Source: Halomonas sp. McH1-25 (lineage in GTDB: Bacteria; Pseudomonadota; Gammaproteobacteria; Pseudomonadales; Halomonadaceae). Taken from it: a stretch of 64,000 nt of DNA. The notes under the pieces are model-generated. The model worked only from the letters and a program-made list of their open reading frames with translations. It made no database searches and was not told the origin of the DNA. The first letter of the stretch is position 1. The number at the start of each line of letters is the position of its first letter. The position numbers and the translations under genes were made by a program. The stretch lies in contig NZ_JAKRFI010000004.1 in the NCBI RefSeq assembly GCF_022348165.1, positions 1 to 64,000 on the forward strand, written 5' to 3'. This document shows, one piece after another, positions 18,066 through 26,110 of this stretch.

Positions 18066-18578
18066 TTACGACCGGTTGGCTGCCCGCCAATATCCGATGC
18101 TCTGTTCGGACACCGCGCCCTGGCTGGAGCCTATCTCGATGACGGCGTGCTGAAACGCCGCCGCCAGCGCCGGCTGGTGACAAAGATGCAGGCTGCGAAT
18201 GATCCGCGAAATCCGCAGGTGGTTATGCCCCCCACGCTTCAGCCAGATATGCTCGCGCATGTTGAGTTCGGGTAAGGCCGCGATATATGCCGCTTCACGG
18301 GTCAAGCCAAAGAAGGCCAGCATCACATCCAGCGAGCGGCGCTGATTTGCCTGGAGCGTCTCGGATTCCTCAAAGGCGGCTCTCTCCCACTCCCCCAGCA
18401 ACGGGGCAAAGCTGTTGAAGCGCCCCGCCTCGGGAATCGGAAACAACCACTGGATATAGTCGTGGGTATGCTCCAGCCAGAAGGGCGGCATGGCCCAGAT
18501 ATCCTCGAGGGTGCGGCCCTTGTGATCCCTCGATCGGCCGCTGTAGAACTCGATCAATGCATTCGAAGGCTCGCCCAT
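18066..18578 (-). CDS. OGFr-domain protein
   Basis: A 170-residue protein matching the conserved N-terminal domain of opioid growth factor receptor proteins (OGFr_N). FYSGRSRDHKGRTLEDIW is followed by LEHTHDYIQWLFPIPE, the most conserved segment of the family, then a helical remainder with RISRIIRSLHL. In bacteria this domain occurs as a small stand-alone protein of unknown function, as here. It is soluble and has no signal peptide. It lies 18 bp after the broken micro-lipoprotein gene on the same strand. It has no obvious link to surface-protein secretion and may be a passenger in the island. Confidence 0.85.
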   Translation of the reverse strand: MGEPSNALIEFYSGRSRDHKGRTLEDIWAMPPFWLEHTHDYIQWLFPIPEAGRFNSFAPLLGEWERAAFEESETLQANQRRSLDVMLAFFGLTREAAYIAALPELNMREHIWLKRGGHNHLRISRIIRSLHLCHQPALAAAFQHAVIEIGSSQGAVSEQSIGYWRAANRS

Positions 18579-18596
18579 CCGCCGGTGCTCCTGGTT

Positions 18597-18673
18597 TTAG
18601 ATGATCGGTACGAACGGCACGAGCTGCCCAACAGCAGCCCGATCCCGATGAAAATGGTCCTTCGTAGTAGCAT
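18597..18673 (-). pseudogene. Micro-lipoprotein gene, copy D, broken by a one-base deletion
   Basis: From ATG at 18671-18673 the frame reads MLLRRTIFIGIGLLLGSS, a good lipoprotein signal. The next codons in the other frame give VPFVPII and a stop at 18597-18599. Compared with copies A to C, one G is missing where the lipobox Cys should be (AGCTCGTGCC in place of AGCTGCGTGCC). The tail is therefore out of frame. The gene begins 18 bp after the surface-protein tail remnant. Confidence 0.65.
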
Positions 18674-18691
18674 ACTCAATGAAGGCAGCGT

Positions 18692-18965
18692 TCAGACAAT
18701 AGCCTCGATCTCGCCGGTAACGCCTATCAATTCGATGGCAAAATCATTATAGGAGAGCCCCTGCCTATCACTAACGACACCCGTATCTTCATCGACAGCC
18801 TGAGTCTCCGTATCGGCATAGATATACGTGTTTCCCTCCAGCTCAAAGGCAACGAAGCTGTCAGGTTATGAAGACTCGGAAACCAAGCCGAAGGCCTCTT
18901 CCAATGAAGAGGTCGCCTCGATGCTGATACTGGTGAGTTCGCCTACACTTTCCCGACTTACCTGA
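18692..18965 (-). pseudogene. C-terminal remnant of a surface protein
   Basis: The minus strand encodes only the last ~90 residues of a protein like that at 10642. It reads GELTSISIEATSSLEEAFG, then an in-frame TAA near 18866, then VAFELEGNTYIYAD and SYNDFAIELIGVTGEIEAIV before the TGA at 18692. The rest of the gene is missing. Its left neighbour is micro-lipoprotein copy D and its right neighbour copy C, so the island once held another full cassette here. Confidence 0.75.
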
Positions 18966-18966
18966 T

Positions 18967-19038
18967 TTAGATGATCGGCACGAATGGCACACAACCAGCC
19001 AAAGACAGCACCAGCACAACAGCCAGTATTACACGCAT
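18967..19038 (-). CDS. Micro-lipoprotein ending CVPFVPII, copy C
   Basis: A 23-residue frame: MRVILAVVLVL, then lipobox LAGC, then VPFVPII and stop. It is identical in length to copy B and differs at a few signal-peptide positions. Its ATG overlaps the stop of the broken DUF6447-like copy by one base (TGATG). The signal peptide would leave an eight-residue lipopeptide. The frame is intact, but its upstream partner is not, so expression is uncertain. Confidence 0.5.
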   Translation of the reverse strand: MRVILAVVLVLSLAGCVPFVPII

Positions 19039-19166
19039 CAGTGTTCAGCCTTGGGTAGTTCCTGCTGCAGCGCATTGGCATACGCAGTCCGCGCCGTTTG
19101 AGCAATCGCCAGTTACTGCTGCAACCGGGTGATTTCCTGGTCGGTGACACGCAGGTTCACCACCTG
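18970..19166. repeat. Direct repeat, copy 1 (DUF6447 end plus micro-lipoprotein)
   Basis: About 197 bp with high identity to 19456-19652 in the same orientation. It covers the micro-lipoprotein and the last two thirds of the DUF6447-like gene. Differences are mostly single bases, including the one that makes the stop codon at 19113-19115. Confidence 0.85.
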
Positions 19167-19190
19167 ACTCGGACAGGATCCGCCAGTTGG
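19038..19190 (-). pseudogene. Broken DUF6447-like gene
   Basis: The frame ending at 19038 reads VTDQEI...LQQ, a TAA at 19113-19115, then LAIAQTARTAYANALQQELP, matching the intact gene at 19524-19742. Upstream, an 11-base deletion near 19166 (the codons for NARS in the intact copy) shifts the frame, and similarity stops soon after. The N-terminal third is missing. Confidence 0.8.
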
Positions 19191-19206
19191 CTAGTTTCAT
19201 GTCCTT

Positions 19207-19398
19207 TCAAGCCGCATGGCTACGTAACAAAGGCCATGCCCCCTGCTTGGAAGCTTCCAGAATCACGATTTCAACAATAGTCCCATCTTCCGCATAGCTG
19301 ATATGCGTATTCCTGTCCTGCGAAGCTTCCTTGGCAATGGCCTTCTCGGAAAGATGCACGACCAGAATATCGTCAGCTTCGTCGTATGTGGTGCGCAT
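19207..19398 (-). CDS. DUF2283-family small protein
   Basis: A 63-residue protein that begins MRTTYDEADDILVVHLSE, the typical DUF2283 opening (a Tyr-Asp, then a beta strand ending in a Leu/Ile-Ser pair). It continues SYAEDGTIVEIVILEAS, again as in the family. The function of the family is unknown. I chose the ATG at 19398 because GGAGGA lies six bases upstream; two ATG/GTG codons just before it are too close to that site. It sits between the intact and the broken DUF6447/micro-lipoprotein pairs, so it may have moved in with the duplication. Confidence 0.75.
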   Translation of the reverse strand: MRTTYDEADDILVVHLSEKAIAKEASQDRNTHISYAEDGTIVEIVILEASKQGAWPLLRSHAA

Positions 19399-19452
19399 GG
19401 TCATTCCTCCCACTGGAAGTGATGTATGACGGTTTTGACGATCAGGCTATCT

Positions 19453-19524
19453 TCAGATGATCGGCACGAACGGCACGCAACCAGCCAAAGATAGCCCCAG
19501 CGCAAGGACCAATATCACGCGCAT
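19453..19524 (-). CDS. Micro-lipoprotein ending CVPFVPII, copy B
   Basis: A 23-residue frame: a basic MR start, a hydrophobic stretch VILVLALGLS, lipobox LAGC, then VPFVPII and stop. The mature product would be a lipid-bearing octapeptide, presumably in the inner or outer membrane. Its ATG shares one base with the stop of the DUF6447-like gene (TGATG), so it should be translated by coupling. Copies C and A (37940) end in the same eight residues although their signal peptides differ, which points to selection on the tail. I know of no named family for it. Confidence 0.65.
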   Translation of the reverse strand: MRVILVLALGLSLAGCVPFVPII

Positions 19525-19652
19525 CAGTGTTCAGCCTTGGGTAGTTCCTGCTGCAGCGCATTGGCATACGCAGTCCGTGCCGTTTGAGCAATCGCCAGTT
19601 GCTGCTGCAGTCGGGCAATTTCCTGGTCGGTGACACGCAGGTTCACCACCTG
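19456..19652. repeat. Direct repeat, copy 2 (DUF6447 end plus micro-lipoprotein)
   Basis: Partner of 18970-19166, same orientation, about 197 bp. This copy carries the intact reading frames and is probably the parent. Confidence 0.85.
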
Positions 19653-19742
19653 GCTACGGGCATTCTCGGACAGGTCAGCCAGGTTGTAATCGGTGCCGTT
19701 GACGGTTACGGTCCGGCTCGCTTGGGTATCGGTATCCGCCAT
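19524..19742 (-). CDS. DUF6447-like small protein
   Basis: A 72-residue protein. It starts with a short Thr/Val-rich strand (TVTVNGTDYNLADLSENA), then a helical, probably coiled-coil segment, VTDQEIARLQQQLAIAQTAR, ending in a Tyr/Ala/Leu-rich helix. It resembles DUF6447 proteins as I remember them; the name should be checked. It has no signal peptide. It lies 49 bp after the SapC-family gene and is coupled to a micro-lipoprotein gene. Its position between these suggests a role in making or exporting the large surface proteins, but nothing in the sequence proves it. Confidence 0.7.
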   Translation of the reverse strand: MADTDTQASRTVTVNGTDYNLADLSENARSQVVNLRVTDQEIARLQQQLAIAQTARTAYANALQQELPKAEH

Positions 19743-19791
19743 GGTTAAACGCCCCTGTTAACATAAAAAATGCATCGCCTAGGGTACGGGA

Positions 19792-20577
19792 TCAGTCGCC
19801 GAAATCGAAGGTCAGATCGCCATCCCCTTCCCCGAACAGCTCATCGAGGCTATCGGTGGCCGGTTGGCTGGCATGATGCTGGGCGTGGAATTTCACGCGC
19901 TCGCTCAGTTGGGATAGCTGACTCATCGAGAGCAGCTGGGCATAGGCCAGTGGCAATGCACCATGACTACGCAGATTGGCGAAGGGCTCCGCGTCCAACT
20001 CGTTCAAGGCCTTCTCACTGATGCGATACAGCCCCTGCACCTTCACCGGTTCCTGCCCTTCCCCACGTTCCAGCGTTAACGGCCATGCCTCGATGACGCC
20101 TGCCTGAGACAGCGCCTGACAGGCCGCAGCGGTCACCTGGCGGTTCTGGTCGCACTGGGTCAGAAAATTCAGCGTCTGCTGCACCTTCTCGGCCAGCTTC
20201 CCTTGCTCATCGAACAGCGGCTGAGCGGAAGGTTCGTCGGTCAGGCTGTCCTGCTCGATCGCCAAGACCTGCTGGCCGTTGTCCGTGTTGGCCATGCGGA
20301 ACGGATAACCGCGCAGCACGGAAGGCACATAGCTCGCCAGCCAGCGGCCATCGGAATGCACGTATAGGTTACGTTCCCCAGCCAACCCGGTCAGGGCTAC
20401 GGGCTGATAGCCTTCGCCCTGCTGGATAAAGGCCAACGCATAGTGCGGCAGCAACTTGGTCAGTTCCGCGATCAGGACAGGAACGACCTGATCCTGGGCG
20501 GCAAAACCATAACCTTGGCGGGGCCAGAAATATTTGTCGACGTGTTCGGTGCGGGATACCGCGATCCATTGGCTCAT
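19792..20577 (-). CDS. SapC-family protein
   Basis: A 261-residue soluble protein of the SapC family, named after a gene in the Campylobacter fetus S-layer secretion locus; its biochemical role is unknown. Family features visible here are an early HV...RFWP-like segment (VDKYFWPRQGYGFA), ALAFIQQGEGYQPVAL, GRWLASYVPSVLRGYPF, and LFDEQGK with a helical C-terminal half. The end is strongly acidic (FGEGDGDLTFDFGD). The second SapC gene in the window ends DDDELSFDFDR, so this tail is a shared trait. It lies downstream of the 1650-residue giant and upstream of the DUF6447-like and micro-lipoprotein genes, all on the minus strand. I infer a helper for secreting or assembling type I surface proteins. 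Confidence 0.85.
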   Translation of the reverse strand: MSQWIAVSRTEHVDKYFWPRQGYGFAAQDQVVPVLIAELTKLLPHYALAFIQQGEGYQPVALTGLAGERNLYVHSDGRWLASYVPSVLRGYPFRMANTDNGQQVLAIEQDSLTDEPSAQPLFDEQGKLAEKVQQTLNFLTQCDQNRQVTAAACQALSQAGVIEAWPLTLERGEGQEPVKVQGLYRISEKALNELDAEPFANLRSHGALPLAYAQLLSMSQLSQLSERVKFHAQHHASQPATDSLDELFGEGDGDLTFDFGD

Positions 20578-20756
20578 GCCGCCTCCTGATGGTTATTGAC
20601 AAGATGGGACGATCACACTGACAACCTTTTCTTTTACCTGCAAAGCGTTATCGGACATACTAGAACACTGCGTTGGCGGCAAAGCGCGGCATAGCGAATA
20701 GTCCCCAGCCCATGTTGGAGGCTTAGCGTACCAATGGCTCGTCCTACGATGAAAAA

Positions 20757-20778
20757 TCCCGCCTCATTTGAGGCGGGA
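20757..20778 (-). terminator. Intrinsic terminator after the 1650-residue giant
   Basis: Perfect 10-bp stem TCCCGCCTCA with a 2-base loop, followed on the minus strand by five U, about 35 bp past the stop. It separates the giant from the SapC gene. Confidence 0.85.
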
Positions 20779-20812
20779 CTCCGTCTGGTATTACTTGCCT
20801 GTGATTTCCTAC

Positions 20813-23800
20813 CTACCCCCACAATCCATCATCGGCAGCGACAATCTTTCGTCCTTCCAGAAGGCCGTAGTACAGATAATGCTGTAGAGGATCTATCCCA
20901 TGAGCCGCAACATCGGGGTTGGCTTCTCGGTAGGCCCCGATATCCAACCAGGACGATGGGTTACGGCCTTCTTTCTCGCCATAGGCACGGTAGTGATCGT
21001 AGGCGCTATCGAAGATTCCCTGTTGGATGGCTGCGTCAACATCCGGGTTGGATTTCCGATAGCCTTGTTCGTCAAACAGTGCGTTGGGATCACGACCCTC
21101 GCGTTCACCGTACTGCTGATAATGCATATAGCCATTGGCAAACGCGCCCTGAGCTACCGCAGCAGCCACATCGGAGTTTTGTGAAAGATAAAACGCTTCA
21201 TCGAACGCAACTTCATGTATCGCAGGTTGGCGTCCTTCCTGCTGCCCGTACTGTTCATAGTGCTCATAGCCATTCCTGAATATGCCCTGAGCGACGGCAG
21301 CAGCCACATCGGGGTACCGATACAGGTAATACACCTCATCGAAACTACCAGCTGCGACACTCAGCAGATCGGGCGTATTTACCAGTATCACCTGATCGTC
21401 GAAATGCAGCAGCTCGATGCCGAGCAGCGTGTCCTTTCCGGTCTCCGTCGAGCTGACGCTCAGCGTACCATCGGCTTTGCGGTCTAGCGTCACACTCGCA
21501 AACGAGATATCGAAACGCGCTGCGTCCATGCCCGCATCGCCGAAGAGCGTATCGTCACCGCTGCCCCCGCTGAGTCGATCATAACCATCACCGCCAAACA
21601 CGATGTCATTGCCGGCATCACCGAACAGAAGATCGCGGCCACCCTTCGACCCCACGGTATCGTTACCGCCGCCTCCATGCAGCACATCATCATCGGCGCC
21701 CAGCACAATCGTCTGGGCAGCACTGTCACCCCAGACATGCTGCCGCCCCTCTCCACCTCCCAGGGTGACTTCGCCGACCACCGCTGCAAAATCCACGTCC
21801 TGCAATTGGATGACCGTCCCCACAGGCAGCCTATGCGCGTCGATGACCAGGGCGGTCGCCAGTGTGCCATCTGACACCGGTGTGCCACGGATCGTCAAAG
21901 GTTCGGTGGGCACCCCGGCAACCGGCGACACGGTGCCCAGGATCGACTGGATAACCAGTGATGCATCGCCCGGCAGGCCACTCAGGAAGCCGGAGCCGCC
22001 TCCGGTAAGATTCGCCTGATCGGATGGCTCCCCTGCTGTCAGGCTCGTGATCTGCTTGAGCAAACTGAGCAGTGCATCCTCCGGCGTTTGTAATACAGGA
22101 GACCCCGACATTTGCAGCCCCAGGCCGACCGGCACCTGGGCGGTAAGTAACGCCGTACCGGCTGTGTCGGTAATGAGCGGAATGTCAGCCAGCGTATTGT
22201 TGCCGATCTGCTCCGTCCGGCTGGAGGTTACCACCGGGACGATGAGCGTACGCGTGACACTGCCGTCGCCGTTCGTAGTGATGCTTGTCCGTACCTCAAC
22301 GCCATCTACCGTGGTCGTGACAGGTGCCGGTTGCGAGGGCAACGGTGGGGGCGCTGGAGGCGGCGCCTGCACGGTTGCGTGGGCCGACAAGCCGGTGAGA
22401 ACGGCTGTATCGGTACCGCCACCATCGTCCTGCAGGCCTATGACCTCTATCGTGCGCGATGAGGAAAGTGTCGGTGAACTCGACACGTTATGGTATCGAA
22501 TGCCCTCGATAAGCGTTTGAGCTTCGGCCACGGTCATCCCACCGCCGACTTCGATACTTACCAGGAACACGCCGTTACCGTCATCGGTCACGTTGGCCGT
22601 TCCAGTAGCGCCAAACGACGTTGAGCTGGCATTTGCCAGGACCAGCGCCTTATCGGCAATCACCAGCGTTTCCTTGCCTGCATCCTTTACGCCCTCGACA
22701 CGAAGCTGGACAAGGAGAATCCTCTGTTCCTCCTCCGGCGTGGCTATCGACACATCCGAAAACAACAGCGTACCGCTCGAGCTACCGGCCAAGTGATGAG
22801 CGCCAGTCGCCGCCTTCGCGCTCAGACTCGGTGCATCGTTAATCCCGGCGACAACGATGGCCGCCGTATCGCTAGCAGCCGAGAAGGAGCTTTGTCCGCC
22901 ATGACTACTGGCGTCGATCCCGCTTGCACCATTGCTCGGCACGACCGCACCACTGCGATCCCAGGCACGAAACGTGATTGCGTCGTCGATCGTGCCGTAG
23001 ACATCGGGTGCGGGCTGAAAGAAGAGCCGTGCGTCGCCATGAAGCACCAAGGCGTTGATCTCCGATACGCTTGCGCTGATCTGTGCCCAGCTTGTGCCGT
23101 CATCGATGGAGTACCAGAGCGTGCCTCGGTCGCTTGCCCCTGTAACGGCGATACCCGACAGCGCCCCGGTATCGACATCGCTCACTCCGACGAGCAGTTC
23201 GCTTACCAGCGTCGAGCCAGCAATGCCGCCGTTAATGGGCGCAGCGGCGTCCTCGCTGACATGCGACATTACAGGCGAAGCCGCACTATCCAATACCGGG
23301 GCGTCGTTGGTGTTGGCAACCGCTATCACTACGTTCTTCGAGAGGCTGGCTATGCTCTCGTCGTTAATCGTGAACGCAATGTTGCGGTTACCGTTGCCGA
23401 CGCCGGTCGCCGGATTATTGCCCGTATTCGAGTAGCTGACGGAGCGAAGCGCACTCTCGTAGTGTTCACGCGTCGCGCTTCCAGAAAGTGTCAGCGTGCC
23501 GGCCAGATAGCTGCCCGTAATGCCATTCTGATCAGTGAAAGACAGTACATCGCCATCGACTGCATCGGTGATCGATATGCTGGCCCCACTCATGATCAGG
23601 CTATCGGCATCAGAAATCGTCAGCTGAGGCGCCACGAGAACAGCCGCCGCATCTTCGACATAGGCCGGCGAGCCGACATTACCGTCGATGACCGGCCGAC
23701 TGGCGATATCGATCGAAAAGGTCAAACCGTTCAGCGGCGCCGCGCCATCTTCACCACCATCCGCGATGCCGAAGGTGAAGCTGTCCTGCGTTTCGGTGCC

Positions 23801-25765
23801 ACCGCCATGCCGGTATTTGACGTGGCCCTGGTCGATATCCGCCTGGGTAAAGGTGGCGCCATTAGATAGCGATTCGCCGCCATCGATGACACCGTTCGCA
23901 TTGGCATCGAGAAACAGCGTACCACTCGCCGGCCCGGTCTCGAGGATAAACGTGACGCCCGAGTCATCGTCGTCGGGATCGCCCTCGTGAAGCATCGCGG
24001 GGGTAACGGTGACCACGTTGCCCGTTGTGGTAGCAGCCCCGTCGTTGACGTAACCGTTGGCCACAGAAGCGGTTGGCGCGTCGTTAAGCGCGCTCACCGA
24101 CACCATGGACGAGGCGATGTGGCTGGTACCGCCATCGCCGTCGGTCAGTACGAAGCTGACCGTGCGGCCTCCGATCTCGGGGGCCAGCGCTTCGGTATTG
24201 ACGTAAGTCACGCTACGAATCAGCGCCTGAACGGCTGGGAGTGTCGCCTGATGGTTGAGATTCACGACGAGATCGTCGTTGCCGGTACCGCCCGCAAACG
24301 TCCCGATGACCACACCGCCATAGCTGACAGTGAGGCCATCGATCCCGACCTGTCCGGCTGCCGTGCCTTGGTTGAGGATGCCCAGCACGTCCTCGTCAGC
24401 CGTCCGGTTCGCCGAGAGCGACACCGTCAATGTACCGCCATCCAGGTCGAGTGAATCGACGTCCGCTACGCTGGCATCGGCATCGATCACTGCAGGCGCA
24501 TCACCCTCTCGATACGTCAGCGTGCCGCCAAGCGCACCTATCACGGGCGCATCATTCACCGGCGCCACGCTCAATGTCGCAGTCGCCACTGCGGAAGCCT
24601 TGCCATCGCTTATCGTGTAGCTGAACGTCACGTCGCCGTTGGCATCGGAGCCTGGCGTATAGCGCCAAGTGCCGTCTCCCTGATCGACCAGCGTGCCGCC
24701 TCCGGACACGACGCTCAAGCCAGACGCCGTCAACGGGTCGTTTTCCAGATCCATCGCCTTGGTAAGCAGTTCAGCCTGGGTAATGATGCGTGCCCCGCTG
24801 TCTTCCACGACCCCACTCAGCGCTGCCGTCCCTGAGATCACGGGGCTATCGTTGCTCGGCTGGACCGTGACGGTGGAAGACAGGTTGAGCGTCGTCGTGT
24901 GGGTTGCAGGCTCTTGAGTGCCGTTATCGGTGACGCTGGTCAGCGTGACGACGCGATTGCCCCCTACCGGCGCCTGGCTAAGGTTGCGATAGGTCAGGCC
25001 CTCGACGAGCGCATCCAGGGCGACGGCATCCAGCGTCAGGCCGACGAGGGAAAGCGTGGCCGTGGCGCCGGCCATGCTGACCGCGTAACTCCCGCCCACG
25101 CTCAGGCTACCGCTGCTACCGGCAGCCAAGGCAATTTCCTGGCCGGCCAGGATTAGCTGCTCGGCGCCGCCATTCATCACGTTGTTAACCGTCAGCGTCA
25201 ACGCAGAGAAGGTCTGCCCCGTATCGTTGGTCGCGCTTGACGCGCCGCTGAACAGGCCGACCGCTGCGGCGTCTTCTGCATAGACGGGATTACTCGGCGT
25301 TGCCGTTAGCGAAGGCGCCTGCTGTGGCAAGAAGGAAACCACATCGAAGGTCAGCACGTAATCGAGCACGACAGTGCCGTTGCCCATGGTCAGGGTATAT
25401 TGCCCGGCCTCCAGTGGAGTCCCGCCGGTAAAGGTTTCCAACGCACGGGATTCATAATAGGACCCCGTCGTAGTGGTCAGGTAGAAACTCGTACCGCTAT
25501 TGATCGCTTCATTGGACAGCGTCAGCGAGTAGCTCTGAATCCGGGTACCCTGGACGACCTCGAACGGGATCGTATCCGCCCCGTCGTTAGGTCCGCCCGA
25601 ATCCAGGTATCCCTGCCATACGTTCGCACCCGGATCATCCAATATCCAGAATGCCCGAGTCGGCTGCCCCAGGCTGTCAGTTCTGGCCGAATATGCATCG
25701 ACATCACCATCGGTCGATTCGTTGTAATTGATGGTACCGACGGGATTGATTTGAAGATCGCTCAT
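20813..25765 (-). CDS. 1650-residue secreted adhesin-like giant with cadherin-like, RTX and NPDV repeats
   Basis: A long acidic protein without a Sec signal. Residues about 1-165 are unique. About 170-1170 form a string of cadherin/VCBS-like domains with junctions such as NDAPVIG, DDGN and ALIRSVTYVNTEALAP. A Pro-rich linker (PPPAPPPLPSQPAP) lies near 1160. A module shared with the 1384-residue protein follows (TVDGVEVRTS, EQIGNNTLADIPL, SGFLSGLPGDASL, ALVID). RTX calcium repeats lie near 1340-1400 (GGGGNDTVG, GGDGYDRLSGGSGDDTL). Four FDEAFYLSQNSDVA...HY..YG..EGR units fill 1473-1650. The last residues are EGRKIVAADDGLWG, the shared tail. It is probably exported by the type I system at 48127-52766 and acts in attachment or biofilm. 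Confidence 0.85.
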   Translation of the reverse strand: MSDLQINPVGTINYNESTDGDVDAYSARTDSLGQPTRAFWILDDPGANVWQGYLDSGGPNDGADTIPFEVVQGTRIQSYSLTLSNEAINSGTSFYLTTTTGSYYESRALETFTGGTPLEAGQYTLTMGNGTVVLDYVLTFDVVSFLPQQAPSLTATPSNPVYAEDAAAVGLFSGASSATNDTGQTFSALTLTVNNVMNGGAEQLILAGQEIALAAGSSGSLSVGGSYAVSMAGATATLSLVGLTLDAVALDALVEGLTYRNLSQAPVGGNRVVTLTSVTDNGTQEPATHTTTLNLSSTVTVQPSNDSPVISGTAALSGVVEDSGARIITQAELLTKAMDLENDPLTASGLSVVSGGGTLVDQGDGTWRYTPGSDANGDVTFSYTISDGKASAVATATLSVAPVNDAPVIGALGGTLTYREGDAPAVIDADASVADVDSLDLDGGTLTVSLSANRTADEDVLGILNQGTAAGQVGIDGLTVSYGGVVIGTFAGGTGNDDLVVNLNHQATLPAVQALIRSVTYVNTEALAPEIGGRTVSFVLTDGDGGTSHIASSMVSVSALNDAPTASVANGYVNDGAATTTGNVVTVTPAMLHEGDPDDDDSGVTFILETGPASGTLFLDANANGVIDGGESLSNGATFTQADIDQGHVKYRHGGGTETQDSFTFGIADGGEDGAAPLNGLTFSIDIASRPVIDGNVGSPAYVEDAAAVLVAPQLTISDADSLIMSGASISITDAVDGDVLSFTDQNGITGSYLAGTLTLSGSATREHYESALRSVSYSNTGNNPATGVGNGNRNIAFTINDESIASLSKNVVIAVANTNDAPVLDSAASPVMSHVSEDAAAPINGGIAGSTLVSELLVGVSDVDTGALSGIAVTGASDRGTLWYSIDDGTSWAQISASVSEINALVLHGDARLFFQPAPDVYGTIDDAITFRAWDRSGAVVPSNGASGIDASSHGGQSSFSAASDTAAIVVAGINDAPSLSAKAATGAHHLAGSSSGTLLFSDVSIATPEEEQRILLVQLRVEGVKDAGKETLVIADKALVLANASSTSFGATGTANVTDDGNGVFLVSIEVGGGMTVAEAQTLIEGIRYHNVSSSPTLSSSRTIEVIGLQDDGGGTDTAVLTGLSAHATVQAPPPAPPPLPSQPAPVTTTVDGVEVRTSITTNGDGSVTRTLIVPVVTSSRTEQIGNNTLADIPLITDTAGTALLTAQVPVGLGLQMSGSPVLQTPEDALLSLLKQITSLTAGEPSDQANLTGGGSGFLSGLPGDASLVIQSILGTVSPVAGVPTEPLTIRGTPVSDGTLATALVIDAHRLPVGTVIQLQDVDFAAVVGEVTLGGGEGRQHVWGDSAAQTIVLGADDDVLHGGGGNDTVGSKGGRDLLFGDAGNDIVFGGDGYDRLSGGSGDDTLFGDAGMDAARFDISFASVTLDRKADGTLSVSSTETGKDTLLGIELLHFDDQVILVNTPDLLSVAAGSFDEVYYLYRYPDVAAAVAQGIFRNGYEHYEQYGQQEGRQPAIHEVAFDEAFYLSQNSDVAAAVAQGAFANGYMHYQQYGEREGRDPNALFDEQGYRKSNPDVDAAIQQGIFDSAYDHYRAYGEKEGRNPSSWLDIGAYREANPDVAAHGIDPLQHYLYYGLLEGRKIVAADDGLWG

Positions 25766-26110
25766 TCACGATTTCCATGATAAGTGAGGTCAAGGGGCCG
25801 GCTGGCATACACATCGTTGGCAGCCGCTGCCGGATAAGACCTCACCAAGGCGATGACCTAACATCCATGACCATGAGCCAGCCGTTTTACACTGCGCCAC
25901 GACACGCTGTGTCGGGCCACGGAGGGCAATATCATGCGAAACGGTCGAGCGGTGCTTGAAGGGAGGTGTCCTGGCGTCAGCTGGCCGAGCCAGTATAAGG
26001 CAACTGTATTAGTGGCAAGCGTTGAAAAGTGCGTGTCGATTTACGTCTCGAGACTGACGAAGCTACAGGCTATATACGCCGCCTATTACGCGGCAGCCAG
26101 AGAATAGAAA
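25766..26110. other. Divergent intergenic region, no gene seen
   Basis: This region separates the giant (-) from the LysR gene (+) and should hold both promoters. A small GGCAGC/GCTGCC hairpin lies at 25819-25831. I see no supportable frame or RNA gene. Confidence 0.45.

Noticed and set aside
18866-19150. A 94-codon minus-strand frame in the small-gene array
   Set aside because: Its first half is a wrong-frame reading of the DUF6447 copy and micro-lipoprotein; only its end coincides with the surface-protein remnant.
22793-23869. A 358-codon plus-strand frame inside the 1650-residue giant
   Set aside because: It is the antisense shadow of repeat domains; Arg/Ala/Gly-rich with no recognisable domain.
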